A stretch of DNA of 64,000 nucleotides from Gottfriedia sp049568075. Its GTDB lineage: Bacteria > Bacillota > Bacilli > Bacillales > Bacillaceae_G. Shown one piece after another: positions 8,136 through 16,909 of the stretch. The position numbers were made by a program, and so were the translations under genes. A model generated the notes under the pieces. It did not search any database. It was not told the DNA's origin and saw only the letters and a list, made by a program, of their open reading frames with translations. The stretch lies in the NCBI GenBank assembly GCA_049568075.1, contig CP144911.1; one strand, 5' to 3'. The first letter of the stretch is position 1. Every line of letters starts with the position of its first letter.

Positions 8136-10079
8136 ATGTCAAAGATACAGAAGTTAGATGAGATTTTAGCCAATCAAATAGCGGCAGGTGAAGTTGTAGA
8201 ACGTCCTGCATCAGTTGTAAAGGAATTACTTGAGAATGCAATTGATGCGATTAGTACACGTATTACAGTCGAAATTAACGACGGTGGACTCTCACGAATT
8301 TTTGTAAGTGATAATGGCGAAGGGATGACAAAGGAAGATAGTGTACTTGCATTTGAGCGCCATGCAACTAGTAAAATAAAAGATGAGAATGACTTGTTTC
8401 GAATACGTACATTAGGCTTCCGAGGTGAAGCATTACCGAGTATTGCATCTGTTAGTTATGTTACAGTAAAAACATCAACTGAAGACGGACCTGGAATTGA
8501 AACAATTTTAAAAGGTGGCGTATTGCAATCCCAAAAAGAAATTGCTAAATCAAAAGGGACAAGTATTGAAGTTTCAAATTTATTTTTTAATACACCAGCT
8601 AGATTAAAATATATGAGAACCGTTCAAACAGAATTAAGTAATGTGACAGACGTTGTCTATCGATTGGCTTTAGCAAATCCACAAATCGCTTTTGATTTGA
8701 AACATAATGATAAATTAATGTTCCGTAGTAATGGAAATGGCGACGCAAGACAGATTCTTGCATCATTATACGGTCTACAAATTGCAAAAAACATGGTTCA
8801 TTTTAAAGGCGAGTCATTAGACTTTCAAATTGAAGGCTATTTATCCATGCCTGAATATACACGAGCAACTAGAAACTATATTTCACTTTATGTAAATGGA
8901 AGATATGTAAAACACTATGGCGTAAACAAATCAATTAGCGAAGGCTATCATACTTTGCTACCAATTGGCCGTTTTCCAATCGTTTCGTTATTTATTAAAA
9001 TGGACCCTCAATTAGTCGATGTAAATGTTCATCCAACTAAACAAGAAGTTCGTTTTAGTAAAGAGGATCAATTATTTACATTAATTACCGAAAGTATAAA
9101 AAAAGTTTTTAGAGGTCGTTCCCTAATTCCAGAAATAAAGTCAACAGTTCCAAAGGAAAAAATATTTAGTGAACAATCAACATTTTCATTCGAACATTCT
9201 TCGATAAAAGAAGACGTAGAAAAGAAATTACCATTCTCGCTTCAAGATCGTTTTACTACTAATTCGAATTATTCCAATGAGACTAATGAAACAATAAAGG
9301 AAGAAAATACAACTGAATTCGATTCATTTACTCAATTTGATTCATCAACTCCAACCGATTATGAGAGTCTTTATTTTGAAAAACATGAATCTAAAAAAGA
9401 CGTAGGATATTCAAATATTGTAAATGAAGACGACCAATCAAATATAGAAGAAACAGTCATTGTGAATGAAGAAGTATATGATGAGCAAAATATAGACCAA
9501 CTACCTCCTTTATATCCAATCGGGCAAATGCACGGGACGTATATTATTGCTCAAAATGAAAAAGGATTATATTTAATTGACCAACATGCCGCACAGGAAC
9601 GTGTTTACTATGAATATTTTAAGGAAAAAATTGGGGAAGTTGCATCAGAACTACAAACTTTATTAATTCCAATCACATTTGATGTTTCACCAGAGCAAGC
9701 TATTTTATTAGACCAATACCAAGATGAACTTCAAGAAGTTGGATTATTTATCGAGAAGTTCGGATCGAATAGTTATGTCATTCGTGAACATCCAAATTGG
9801 TTTCCAGAAGGCCAAGAGGATACATTAATTGATGAAATGATTCAAGAACTATTAAAACGCGGAACAATTAATATAAAAAAACTGCGTGAAGAAAAAGCAA
9901 TCATGATGAGCTGTAAGGCGTCAATAAAAGCAAATCAATATATAACAAACGATGAAATTTTTAATCTATTAGAATCGTTGAGAAAATCAAGTAATCCATT
10001 TACATGTCCTCACGGTCGACCAATCGTTATCCATTTTAGTTCATATGAGTTAGAGAAAATGTTTAAGCGTGTTATGTAA
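8136..10079 (+). CDS. mutL: DNA mismatch repair endonuclease MutL
   Basis: MutL couples MutS mismatch recognition to strand incision. The 647-residue protein opens with the GHKL ATPase motifs ANQIAAGEVVERPASVVKEL, DNGEGM, ATSKI and GFRGEALPSI. The linker (about residues 335-450) is acidic and low-complexity. The C-terminal domain has the endonuclease metal motif DQHAAQERVYYE and the CPHGRP motif near the end, so this is the nicking MutL type of organisms lacking MutH. ATG 8136 follows a perfect AGGAGG. It probably forms a unit with mutS 113 bp upstream. Confidence 0.97.
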   Translation: MSKIQKLDEILANQIAAGEVVERPASVVKELLENAIDAISTRITVEINDGGLSRIFVSDNGEGMTKEDSVLAFERHATSKIKDENDLFRIRTLGFRGEALPSIASVSYVTVKTSTEDGPGIETILKGGVLQSQKEIAKSKGTSIEVSNLFFNTPARLKYMRTVQTELSNVTDVVYRLALANPQIAFDLKHNDKLMFRSNGNGDARQILASLYGLQIAKNMVHFKGESLDFQIEGYLSMPEYTRATRNYISLYVNGRYVKHYGVNKSISEGYHTLLPIGRFPIVSLFIKMDPQLVDVNVHPTKQEVRFSKEDQLFTLITESIKKVFRGRSLIPEIKSTVPKEKIFSEQSTFSFEHSSIKEDVEKKLPFSLQDRFTTNSNYSNETNETIKEENTTEFDSFTQFDSSTPTDYESLYFEKHESKKDVGYSNIVNEDDQSNIEETVIVNEEVYDEQNIDQLPPLYPIGQMHGTYIIAQNEKGLYLIDQHAAQERVYYEYFKEKIGEVASELQTLLIPITFDVSPEQAILLDQYQDELQEVGLFIEKFGSNSYVIREHPNWFPEGQEDTLIDEMIQELLKRGTINIKKLREEKAIMMSCKASIKANQYITNDEIFNLLESLRKSSNPFTCPHGRPIVIHFSSYELEKMFKRVM

Positions 10080-10083
10080 TTTT

Positions 10084-10143
10084 AAAAGTGCTGTAGTCCC
10101 ATGAATCAGGTTAACTGAATATGGGACTACAGCACTTTTTTTA
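10084..10143 (+). terminator. Strong terminator after mutL
   Basis: A long perfect stem (AAAAGTGCTGTAGTCCCAT and its complement) encloses about 20 bases and ends in a T run. Confidence 0.95.
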
Positions 10144-10340
10144 TTTGCTAATTTTAATAAGGTAGTGAGAGGTATTTCTGAAGCTCTCCCCATTTGAGAA
10201 GTCGATTCTTTTTATAAATTTTAGCAGGGTTATATCTGTTTTTTATTCGATTAGTTTGAAGTAGAGCGTATTTGCAAATTTTCCAATTGAAAGTAGCTAG
10301 TTTCAAGTCGGAATACCTTAACTGGTATAGGTAATTTTTT

Positions 10341-10460
10341 ACTTTATTTGCGATTCTTCGAGATTTAATTGCAGTTTCACTAATTTTAATTGCGATTATC
10401 TGTTTTTTAATTGTAGTTTAGCTATATTTATTTGCGATTTTCAGACTTTATTTGCAGTTC
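10341..10460. repeat. 21-bp-period degenerate repeat, locus 2
   Basis: Six cores (TTTATTTGCGATT or TTTAATTGCAGTT) have their G at 10350, 10371, 10392, 10413, 10434 and 10454, that is four intervals of exactly 21 bp and one of 20. Another TTTGC lies at 10271-10275. It fills the gap between the mutL terminator and the convergent WYL regulator. It matches locus 1 in core, period and orientation. Confidence 0.88.
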
Positions 10461-10546
10461 GTTGTTTTTAAGCATTTTGATACAAAAATTAAAAAATGGG
10501 CATTCTTAATAGTATTGCCTACCACAAATATTTTCAACGATACTGC

Positions 10547-11509
10547 TTATGGGCAGAATAAGTTTATTCTTTTTTGGAAACTTTCTAAGACATCTTCTGG
10601 AATTTTCCTTATCTTGATATCTTCACCTAAATATAGTAACCAATTTGTAAACTCGGTTAATTCTCCAGAATTTTTAACATTTATATAAGTTCTTAGAATG
10701 GCTGTGGATTGGTATGGATTTGTATAGGAAATTGAGACTTTTAAAGGATGGTACTTTTTAAACTGAGCAATCGCCATCGGACCAAGTTCAACGATAAGAT
10801 TAATTTCTTCTTCTTGTTTACTTAGTTTTTCTAGTATTATTTTTTTACTTAATCTTTTTTTTGTATGGTGTGGTATGACATCAATAAGATGATCGACAGG
10901 AAAAATCCTTTTCTTTTCATCCACCAAGTCAAAACCTTCAATTAGCCAAAAGCCTTTGTCATGATATAGATGCAAAAGATAAATCGGATAAGAAATGGAT
11001 GCAAACTCTTCTTTGACGGTAATCAATAAACAAGTATCCAATAGAAGGACTTGGATTAGTTTTTCTAGCATTGGATGAGGTAAGTCTGATAGATCAAGTA
11101 AGTCGGGATTTTTTGGATTGGTCCCTTCAAAAAGCAATATTTGATTCAAATGAACAAGTTCATCTTGTTGATTTTCAGAGATCAGACCAAGTAATTTTTC
11201 TGTTAAAGATTGACGACTTTTTAGATAAGGAAGTTGTTTATTTCTTGTGGCCATAAATGCAATAAATAGCGCTTTTATTTCATTATCTGTAAAGCGAACA
11301 GTTGGGAGGACAGAGTTGTTTAGAACAAAATAACCCCCATCTCTTCCAACTTCAGCGACAAGAGGCATTCCCATCGCTTCAATTTCTTTGACATCTCTTA
11401 AAGCAGTTGAACGGGAGATGTTAAATTCTTGCATGATTTCTGAGATTGTAAACTTAGCACGATTGTTTATATATCGCATGATGATATTAATACGTTCAAC
11501 TTTTTTCAT
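10547..11509 (-). CDS. HTH/WYL-domain transcriptional regulator (YafY type)
   Basis: A 320-residue regulator. The N-terminus is a winged helix of the DeoR/HTH_11 type (residues 1-60) with the recognition helix SRSTALRDVKEIEAMG followed by the GRDGGYFV wing. The middle and C-terminal parts match WYL-domain regulators, which sense ligands or nucleic acid. ATG 11509 follows AGGAGATAC. It is divergent from the GyrI-like gene 110 bp away, the usual arrangement for control of a neighbour, so it probably regulates itself and that gene. Confidence 0.85.
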   Translation of the reverse strand: MKKVERINIIMRYINNRAKFTISEIMQEFNISRSTALRDVKEIEAMGMPLVAEVGRDGGYFVLNNSVLPTVRFTDNEIKALFIAFMATRNKQLPYLKSRQSLTEKLLGLISENQQDELVHLNQILLFEGTNPKNPDLLDLSDLPHPMLEKLIQVLLLDTCLLITVKEEFASISYPIYLLHLYHDKGFWLIEGFDLVDEKKRIFPVDHLIDVIPHHTKKRLSKKIILEKLSKQEEEINLIVELGPMAIAQFKKYHPLKVSISYTNPYQSTAILRTYINVKNSGELTEFTNWLLYLGEDIKIRKIPEDVLESFQKRINLFCP

Positions 11510-11618
11510 CTGTATCTCCTAAACAGTATCATTTTTTGACATGATTTAAGTTTATTATAAACGTATCAGCTGATGAAATAAATCGCTTGATAAATTTAAA
11601 AAAAGGAAGGTTTTTAAT

Positions 11619-12098
11619 ATGACAAATTATAAATTAGAAGAAAAAGACAGTTTTAGAGTTTTAGGAATTGGAATTGAACTTAAAAGCGATTATACAGATT
11701 ATGTAGGGATCAACAAAGAAAAGGAAAACTTCTGGGGGGCTATTAAAGAAGATGGTAGATTAAACGCTTTAAAAGCTATAGCTACAAATGACTATATTTT
11801 TTCTGTGAACGAAGCTGTAAATAATAAGATGATGCATTATGCTGGAGTCATGACTGGGGCAACAGTTCCTGAGGAATCTAGAGATATTCAATTCCCCAAA
11901 GGAGAATACCTAGTTGTAGAAGGAGAAGGGAATACAGCTGATGAATTGTGTAATAATCTTGCTGGCATCGCCTTTGGTCAAGTATTACCAGAAGTAAAGG
12001 ATTTTGCCTATGTTGGTGGGCCAAACGCAGCGGTTATTATGGGAAATCGAAACGGCTTAGTCTTTGGAGAAATGTGGATTCCTGTTGTGAAAAAATAA
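11619..12098 (+). CDS. GyrI-like/effector-binding domain protein
   Basis: A 159-residue protein resembling the GyrI-like small-molecule-binding fold (AraC effector-binding domain). The supporting segments are the start KDSFRVLGIGIEL, the middle MHYAGVMTGATVPE and the end LVFGEMWIPVVKK. It has no DNA-binding domain or membrane segment. The ribosome binding site AAAGGAAGG precedes ATG 11619. It is divergent from the WYL regulator, so the pair may form a ligand-response module. The ligand is unknown. Confidence 0.7.
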   Translation: MTNYKLEEKDSFRVLGIGIELKSDYTDYVGINKEKENFWGAIKEDGRLNALKAIATNDYIFSVNEAVNNKMMHYAGVMTGATVPEESRDIQFPKGEYLVVEGEGNTADELCNNLAGIAFGQVLPEVKDFAYVGGPNAAVIMGNRNGLVFGEMWIPVVKK

Positions 12099-12213
12099 TG
12101 AAAAGGGGGAAGTAATTATCGTTGATTTCAAAAATGTTTCTACGGTAGATTTAGAGACTTCCCCTCCTGTGGAGTATACAACCGTAAGCTGCAATTATTG
12201 CGTTTAAATAGTA

Positions 12214-12254
12214 AAGAAGTATGGACGGTTACTTATTGTTCATACTTCTTTTTT
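12214..12254 (+). terminator. Terminator after the GyrI-like gene
   Basis: The stem AAGAAGTATG/CATACTTCTT with a 17-base loop is followed by TTTTT. Confidence 0.85.
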
Positions 12255-12357
12255 GCTTATTTAGCATCCAATTCAATTAAATTTAGTACTCTCCAGGACT
12301 CGAAATATTTTTCCTAGAGCTAAATAACCCCATATCAAGAAAGTAAATTTTGTGATG

Positions 12358-13023
12358 TTACTTTACAACACCAATCACAAAACCATCATATCCTTTTAAT
12401 CCGACAGTCTGAATTGCTGAAGTGTCAATACGAGGGTCTGTTGCTAATAGATCCATTAATTGTCGTACACCCTTAACACTTTCATCTTGACTCGTTTCAT
12501 AAATTATCTCTCCGTTTCGAACGACATTATCCACAATAATTAAAGCGCCTGGACTTGCTAATTTTAATGCCCAATTTAAATAGTGAGGATTATTTGGTTT
12601 ATCGGCATCGATAAATACGAAATCAAATAAAGGCTTTGATTCTTTTAATGTTGGTAATGTATCTAACGCTTTTCCTATAATAATTTCTACTTTTTCTTGC
12701 AAATTTGCTTTTATGATATTTTGTTTGGCAACTTTTGCATGCTCATGGCTAATTTCTAAGGTTGTTAACTTTCCATCTTCGGTAAGTGCACGAGCTAACC
12801 AAATACTACTGTATCCACCTAAAGTACCGATTTCTAAAATGTTTTTAGCGCCTTTAATTTTTGCTAATAGATAAAGTAATTTACCTTGAGTTGGAGACAC
12901 ATCGATACTAGGTAGGCCCGCTTGATCATTTGCAAGTAATACATTTTCTAAGATAGGATCATTCGGAATTAGTTTTTCGATAAAATATTCATCAACATCG
13001 TTCCAAATAATGTTATTAGGCAA
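12358..13023 (-). CDS. O-methyltransferase (class I SAM-dependent, MdmC/YrrM type)
   Basis: A 221-residue SAM-dependent O-methyltransferase. The SAM-binding glycine motif is NILEIGTLGGYSSIWLA, followed by the acidic strand LTTLEISHEHA, and the metal/substrate region is FDFVFIDADKPNN and ALIIVDNVVRNGEI. A longer frame reaches 13116, but TTG at 13021-13023 lies 8 nt after AAGGGGG and gives the normal family length of about 220 residues, so I chose it. It is divergent from the VOC gene. The acceptor is unknown; relatives methylate catechols or tRNA uridines. Confidence 0.85.
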   Translation of the reverse strand: MPNNIIWNDVDEYFIEKLIPNDPILENVLLANDQAGLPSIDVSPTQGKLLYLLAKIKGAKNILEIGTLGGYSSIWLARALTEDGKLTTLEISHEHAKVAKQNIIKANLQEKVEIIIGKALDTLPTLKESKPLFDFVFIDADKPNNPHYLNWALKLASPGALIIVDNVVRNGEIIYETSQDESVKGVRQLMDLLATDPRIDTSAIQTVGLKGYDGFVIGVVK

Positions 13024-13212
13024 GATTAATTCCCCCTTACTTTGTACTGTTTCAAAAAAGTATATGGTATTGTTTGATAAAAATGCTTCAACAGGAAAAG
13101 GAAAATAGTCATACACATGAAGTGAAAATTCATACTTATTCGGTTTGTTTTGCAGAATTATCTTTGCTAAAATAAATAGGTAGTAAAATTAACCAGTAGA
13201 GGAGATTTTTAT

Positions 13213-13590
13213 ATGATTAATAAAATCGGTAAAGTTACTGTTTATGTAGAAGATCAAGAGCAAGCAAAAGATTTTTGGATTAATAAAATGGGGTTTGTTC
13301 TAAAAATAGAAATGCCAATGGGACCGGATGCTAAATGGATCGAAGTAGGTCCAAGCGAAAGTGAATTTACTACTTTAGTTCTATACTCTAAACCTTCAAT
13401 GGAACAATTTAAACCAGAAAAAATAGCTCATCCATCTGTACTTTTTAGCACAACAGATATTGAAGCTGCTTATGAAAAAATGAAACAAAATGGCGTAAAA
13501 GTTGATGACCTGATGAAAATGCCATACGGTTCAATGTTTAATTTCTACGATCAAGATGGTAATGATTATTTATTAAGAGAAGACAAATAA
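13213..13590 (+). CDS. VOC-superfamily (glyoxalase-like) protein
   Basis: A 125-residue single-domain vicinal oxygen chelate protein with two beta-alpha-beta-beta-beta halves: VTVYVEDQEQAKDFWINKMG and PSVLFSTTDIEAAYEKMKQN, ending in GSMFNFYDQDGNDYLLRE. The Glu-rich metal positions are only partly visible, so whether it is an enzyme or a resistance/binding protein cannot be told. The ribosome binding site AGAGGAG precedes ATG 13213. It is a single gene that shares a bidirectional terminator with queT. Confidence 0.85.
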   Translation: MINKIGKVTVYVEDQEQAKDFWINKMGFVLKIEMPMGPDAKWIEVGPSESEFTTLVLYSKPSMEQFKPEKIAHPSVLFSTTDIEAAYEKMKQNGVKVDDLMKMPYGSMFNFYDQDGNDYLLREDK

Positions 13591-13600
13591 TACATAAGAA

Positions 13601-13637
13601 AAAGAGTTGTTTCTATATAGAGAAACAACTCTTTTTT
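13601..13637. terminator. Bidirectional terminator between the VOC gene and queT
   Basis: The stem AGAGTTGTTTCT/AGAAACAACTCT has an A run on the left and a T run on the right, so it can work for both convergent genes. Confidence 0.9.
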
Positions 13638-13639
13638 AC

Positions 13640-14125
13640 TTAAATAAGATGTTCGAATTTTACTCGTTTATTTAAATAGTACATAATCGGTATACCAATA
13701 ACCATCACTACAAATTCACCAATGGCTGTAGTTAAATAAGTCATAGGGAAAGGTAAATGAAATGCTAGTTTTAATTCGATTGCGATTAAGAACATAGTAA
13801 TCGTAAATACAACCGTGTTAACAATCATTCTCGGTATAATACCTTTTATAAATTTTGACGTTGCAATTGTAATTAATAATGAAATAATCGATTGGCCAAC
13901 ACCAAAGACTAAATCATATGCCATTATTGGAGAAAAGAAAAAATTAGCTAATATAACTCCTAAAACTACTCCATATATGTACTTTTTATTAAATACGACT
14001 AAGTGGTTAAAAATTTCGGATACACGAAACTGTACATTCGTAAACCCGAACGGTTGAATAAAGTACGTAACTGCAATATAAAGTGCAGCAAATACTCCAT
14101 TAACAGTAATTGTCTTTAACTTCAT
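13640..14125 (-). CDS. queT: QueT queuosine-precursor ECF transporter substrate-binding subunit
   Basis: A 161-residue integral membrane protein of the QueT family, the S component of an energy-coupling-factor transporter for queuosine precursors. It has about five hydrophobic segments and the family region FGFTNVQFRVSEIFNHLVVF. The start is ATG 14125, whose Shine-Dalgarno (GGAG at 14133-14136) lies inside the PreQ1 riboswitch immediately upstream. That cis element independently supports the substrate. No queuosine synthesis genes lie nearby; it would use the shared ECF module elsewhere. Confidence 0.92.
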   Translation of the reverse strand: MKLKTITVNGVFAALYIAVTYFIQPFGFTNVQFRVSEIFNHLVVFNKKYIYGVVLGVILANFFFSPIMAYDLVFGVGQSIISLLITIATSKFIKGIIPRMIVNTVVFTITMFLIAIELKLAFHLPFPMTYLTTAIGEFVVMVIGIPIMYYLNKRVKFEHLI

Positions 14126-14132
14126 TTTGTTT

Positions 14133-14171
14133 CTCCTTAGTTTTTTTTCGTGGGAGGTTCTCGAACCACGT
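14133..14171 (-). promoter_or_regulatory. PreQ1-I riboswitch controlling queT
   Basis: On the minus strand, P1 CGTGG pairs with CCACG, the loop is TTCGAGAACCTC, and an A-rich tail leads to CTAAGGAG. This matches the PreQ1 class I aptamer, in which the tail forms a pseudoknot with the loop. The tail includes the queT Shine-Dalgarno, so binding of preQ1 would sequester it and lower translation. Confidence 0.92.
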
Positions 14172-14298
14172 AAAAAATATATTTTTTAAACGTAAGAATA
14201 AATATTATACTTAAAAATAATTTTAGTCAATAATAAAAAAGAAATTAATTATGAAAATAAGTTCAAAAAAATACTTTATAAAAAATATATTATACTGG

Positions 14299-14304
14299 TA
14301 TAAT
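14299..14304 (+). promoter_or_regulatory. -10 box for the PfkB gene
   Basis: TATAAT preceded by TGG lies 55 bp before the PfkB start. The -35 region is AT-rich and not clear. Confidence 0.4.
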
Positions 14305-14359
14305 TAGTTAATCAAAACAATTTATTTTTCTTTCAGTTTAAAATGAAAGGACTGACAAA

Positions 14360-15313
14360 ATGACAATTCCTTCTAATCCATATATATTAGTATTTGGTGT
14401 TTCGATATGTGATATTATCGGGTTTACGAAAAAAAATTATCGTCCATATGATTCAAATCCAGGCAGTGTGAAAGTATCGTTTGGTGGTGTTTGCCGTAAT
14501 ATTGCAGAAAATATGGCAAAGATCAACTTAAATACAAAGTTTATTTCAGTCATTGGTGATGATATCAATGGAATCAACATGTTAAATCACGCAAAAAATA
14601 TGAACATAGATATGGAAGACACGTTAATTATTAAAGGTGAATCTACCCCAACCTATTTAGCCATATTAAATGAAAGCGGAGAAATGGTCTCTGCAGTAGT
14701 AGATTTAGATATTACAAACAATTTTACAAAGGAGTTTATAGACTCCAAAGCAAAGGTTATTCGAAATGCTGAATATATGGTAGTTGACGCGGATAATCCA
14801 AATATTTTGGCTTATTTATTAACAAATTTCCATAATGAAACAAAATTTATTTTAGATCCAGTTTCTGCTTCAAAAGCTTCAAAAATAAGAGATTATATTC
14901 AATATTTTCATACGATTAAACCAAATCGTCATGAAGCTGAAGTGCTATGGGGAAATGAAATTACATCAGTTGAAGATGTACGAAAAGCTGGCCGATATTT
15001 TAGAGAATTAGGCGTAACAAATGTTTTCATTAGTTTAGATGCAGAAGGAATTTATTATAATAACGGAATAGAAGAAGGTATTATCCAAGCCGATGGAGTT
15101 TCAGTCGTGAATGTAACAGGAGCGGGAGATGCTTTAGTTGCTGGGATCGGATATGGCTATATGAATAATATGAGCATTGTTGATACAGTTAAATATTCGG
15201 TTTCAATGTCTTCTATTACAATTTCACATGTCGATACGATTAATCCGAATATGTGTTGTAACGTTGTAGATCACCATATTAATGAACTTAATTGGGTAGA
15301 AATGCAATTTTAA
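14360..15313 (+). CDS. PfkB-family sugar/nucleoside kinase, possibly pseudouridine kinase
   Basis: A 317-residue ribokinase-fold protein. PfkB features are the N-terminal GGVCRNIAENMAKI substrate segment, the GDDINGINML region and the C-terminal anion hole and catalytic base motif VNVTGAGDALVAGIGYGYM near residue 253. Members phosphorylate ribose, adenosine, fructose-6-phosphate or pseudouridine. The overall sequence resembles PsuK-type kinases, but no pseudouridine glycosidase gene is adjacent, so the substrate stays open. ATG 14360 follows GAAAGGA. It is a single gene with its own promoter and terminator. Confidence 0.8.
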   Translation: MTIPSNPYILVFGVSICDIIGFTKKNYRPYDSNPGSVKVSFGGVCRNIAENMAKINLNTKFISVIGDDINGINMLNHAKNMNIDMEDTLIIKGESTPTYLAILNESGEMVSAVVDLDITNNFTKEFIDSKAKVIRNAEYMVVDADNPNILAYLLTNFHNETKFILDPVSASKASKIRDYIQYFHTIKPNRHEAEVLWGNEITSVEDVRKAGRYFRELGVTNVFISLDAEGIYYNNGIEEGIIQADGVSVVNVTGAGDALVAGIGYGYMNNMSIVDTVKYSVSMSSITISHVDTINPNMCCNVVDHHINELNWVEMQF

Positions 15314-15316
15314 TTG

Positions 15317-15346
15317 AGAACCTTTTAGTGGGTTCTTTTTTTGTTT
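15317..15346 (+). terminator. Terminator after the PfkB kinase
   Basis: GAGAACC/GGTTCT hairpin followed by TTTTTTTG. Confidence 0.85.
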
Positions 15347-15359
15347 TTGATTAGAAGAT

Positions 15360-15580
15360 TGCAGTAAATTTAGGTAAGTAGCAGCTAGATTTGAAATTGC
15401 AAATATAATTAGTAAAGCTAAGTGCAAAGAAAATTAGTGAGTGCAAATAAGGTCAGTGAAGTCGCCAATAAAATCATGGATAGATGTAATTAAAGTCTGT
15501 GAAACTGCAAATAAATTTGAACTGCAAATAAAATTAGCAAAACAGCAATTAAAACCAATATAACTGCAAATAAGCCAACA
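15360..15580. repeat. 21-bp-period degenerate repeat, locus 3 (inverted)
   Basis: The complementary core GCAAATA or GCAATTAA recurs with its C at 15362, 15382, 15400, 15425, 15444, 15465, 15487, 15508, 15525, 15546 and 15567; most intervals are 19-22 bp. It is the family of loci 1 and 2 read on the other strand. It fills the gap between two convergent genes. Confidence 0.85.
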
Positions 15581-15690
15581 AGAAACATCCAAAAAATATA
15601 AAACAGCAGATAGTAATCAAAAAACTTAATAAATCGAACCAATAGGGTATTGGTTCAGAACAATAAAGATCAACTATCACACACATACTG

Positions 15691-15722
15691 AAAAAAGAAC
15701 CTCGCTTAATGCAAGGTTTTTT
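15691..15722. terminator. Terminator of the alcohol dehydrogenase unit (acts on the minus strand)
   Basis: AAAAAAGAACCT ... AAGGTTTTTT is a hairpin flanked by A and T runs just beyond the stop codon of the minus-strand dehydrogenase gene. Confidence 0.75.
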
Positions 15723-15728
15723 CCATCA

Positions 15729-16886
15729 TTAAAGAGAACGAACTAAAATATCTCGTGCACTTTCTTTATCCAAAATTTTGTAACCACCAACTACTGGTTT
15801 TACGAATGATTTTTCTACTAACTCGTCTAGACGTGAGTCGTCAATTTGATAATCTGCTAAACGGTTTGGTGCACCGATTGCGTTCCAAAAACTTCTTAGT
15901 GCTTGGATCCCTTCTTCTGCAACTTGCTTTGTTGTTTTTCCTTCTTCAGAAATTCCAAAAACATTTGTTGCTAGCATTTTAATTCTGCTTGGATCATAGT
16001 CTAAGCAGTGACTTAACCAGTTAGGGAATATGATTGCTAATCCACCGCCATGTGGAATATCGTAAATGGCAGATACTGCATGTTCAATCTGATGTGATGC
16101 CCAGTCGCCGCCATCTGTACCGTTTAATAACGTATCATTAAAGGCTGTTGTTCCAGCGTACATAATTGTTTCACGTAATTCATAGTTTTCTAAATCCTTA
16201 ACAAGCTTTCCACCAGCTTCGATTACAGTAATTAATAAACTTTCGATAAAGCGGTCAATCATAGGTGTATTGCTAGCACGGTGGAAATATTGCTCTAATG
16301 CATGTGACATAATATCAACAATTCCATAGATTGTTTGATCGATTGGTACCGAGAATGTATAAGTAGGGTCTAAAATTGAAAATTTAGGAAAAACGAATGG
16401 GTTACTCCATCCTCTTTTTTCATTTACTTCCATATTAGATATGACTGATGTGCAGTTCATTTCTGATCCAGTTGCTGCTAAAGTTAAAACAGTACCAAAA
16501 GGAGTTGCACTTGTTGGTTGGGATTTTCTAGTAATAAGATCCCACACATCTCCTTCGAATGGAACGCCAATTGCGATTGCTTTAACACAATCGATTACAC
16601 TGCCGCCGCCTACTGCTAAAATAAAATCAATTTTGTTATCTTTACAAATTTGAATTCCTTTTTGCACAGTTGTTAGTCTAGGGTTTGGTTCAACGCCAGA
16701 AAGCTCAAAAATCGTTTTACCACTTAGTTGGTTCATTACGTCATCATATACGCCATTTTTTTTAATACTACCACCACCATAAACGACAAGTATACGATGA
16801 TATTCTTGTACTTCATTTGCTAATTGTTCAATTTGATTTTTCCCAAACCATAATTTAGTTGGGTTATGTTGTAAAAATGGAATCAA
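15729..16886 (-). CDS. Iron-containing alcohol dehydrogenase (butanol dehydrogenase type)
   Basis: A 385-residue group III alcohol dehydrogenase that reduces aldehydes to alcohols with NAD(P)H. The dinucleotide region is VVYGGGSIKKNGVYDDV and LAVGGGSVIDCVKAIA. The metal ligands lie in VDIMSHALEQYF and ASHQIEHAVSAIYDIPHGGG. The length equals BdhA/YugJ proteins. It is 23 bp downstream of the flavodoxin-like reductase on the same strand, so the two are co-transcribed, and both are probably under the divergent HxlR regulator. The natural substrate is unknown; a role against reactive aldehydes is an inference. Confidence 0.9.
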   Translation of the reverse strand: MIPFLQHNPTKLWFGKNQIEQLANEVQEYHRILVVYGGGSIKKNGVYDDVMNQLSGKTIFELSGVEPNPRLTTVQKGIQICKDNKIDFILAVGGGSVIDCVKAIAIGVPFEGDVWDLITRKSQPTSATPFGTVLTLAATGSEMNCTSVISNMEVNEKRGWSNPFVFPKFSILDPTYTFSVPIDQTIYGIVDIMSHALEQYFHRASNTPMIDRFIESLLITVIEAGGKLVKDLENYELRETIMYAGTTAFNDTLLNGTDGGDWASHQIEHAVSAIYDIPHGGGLAIIFPNWLSHCLDYDPSRIKMLATNVFGISEEGKTTKQVAEEGIQALRSFWNAIGAPNRLADYQIDDSRLDELVEKSFVKPVVGGYKILDKESARDILVRSL

Positions 16887-16909
16887 GGTCTTGCTCCTTC
16901 TAGTTGTAC

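Noticed and set aside
12091..12207. Open frame ending in a Ser/Thr/Cys-rich peptide (EYTTVSCNYCV), possible small modified-peptide precursor
   Set aside because: It has no ATG, GTG or TTG near a ribosome binding site, and no modification or export genes lie near; probably the 3' untranslated region of the GyrI-like gene.
13024..13116. Longer O-methyltransferase starting at 13116
   Set aside because: The extra 31 residues exceed the family length, and the internal TTG at 13023 has the ribosome binding site AAGGGGG at proper spacing.
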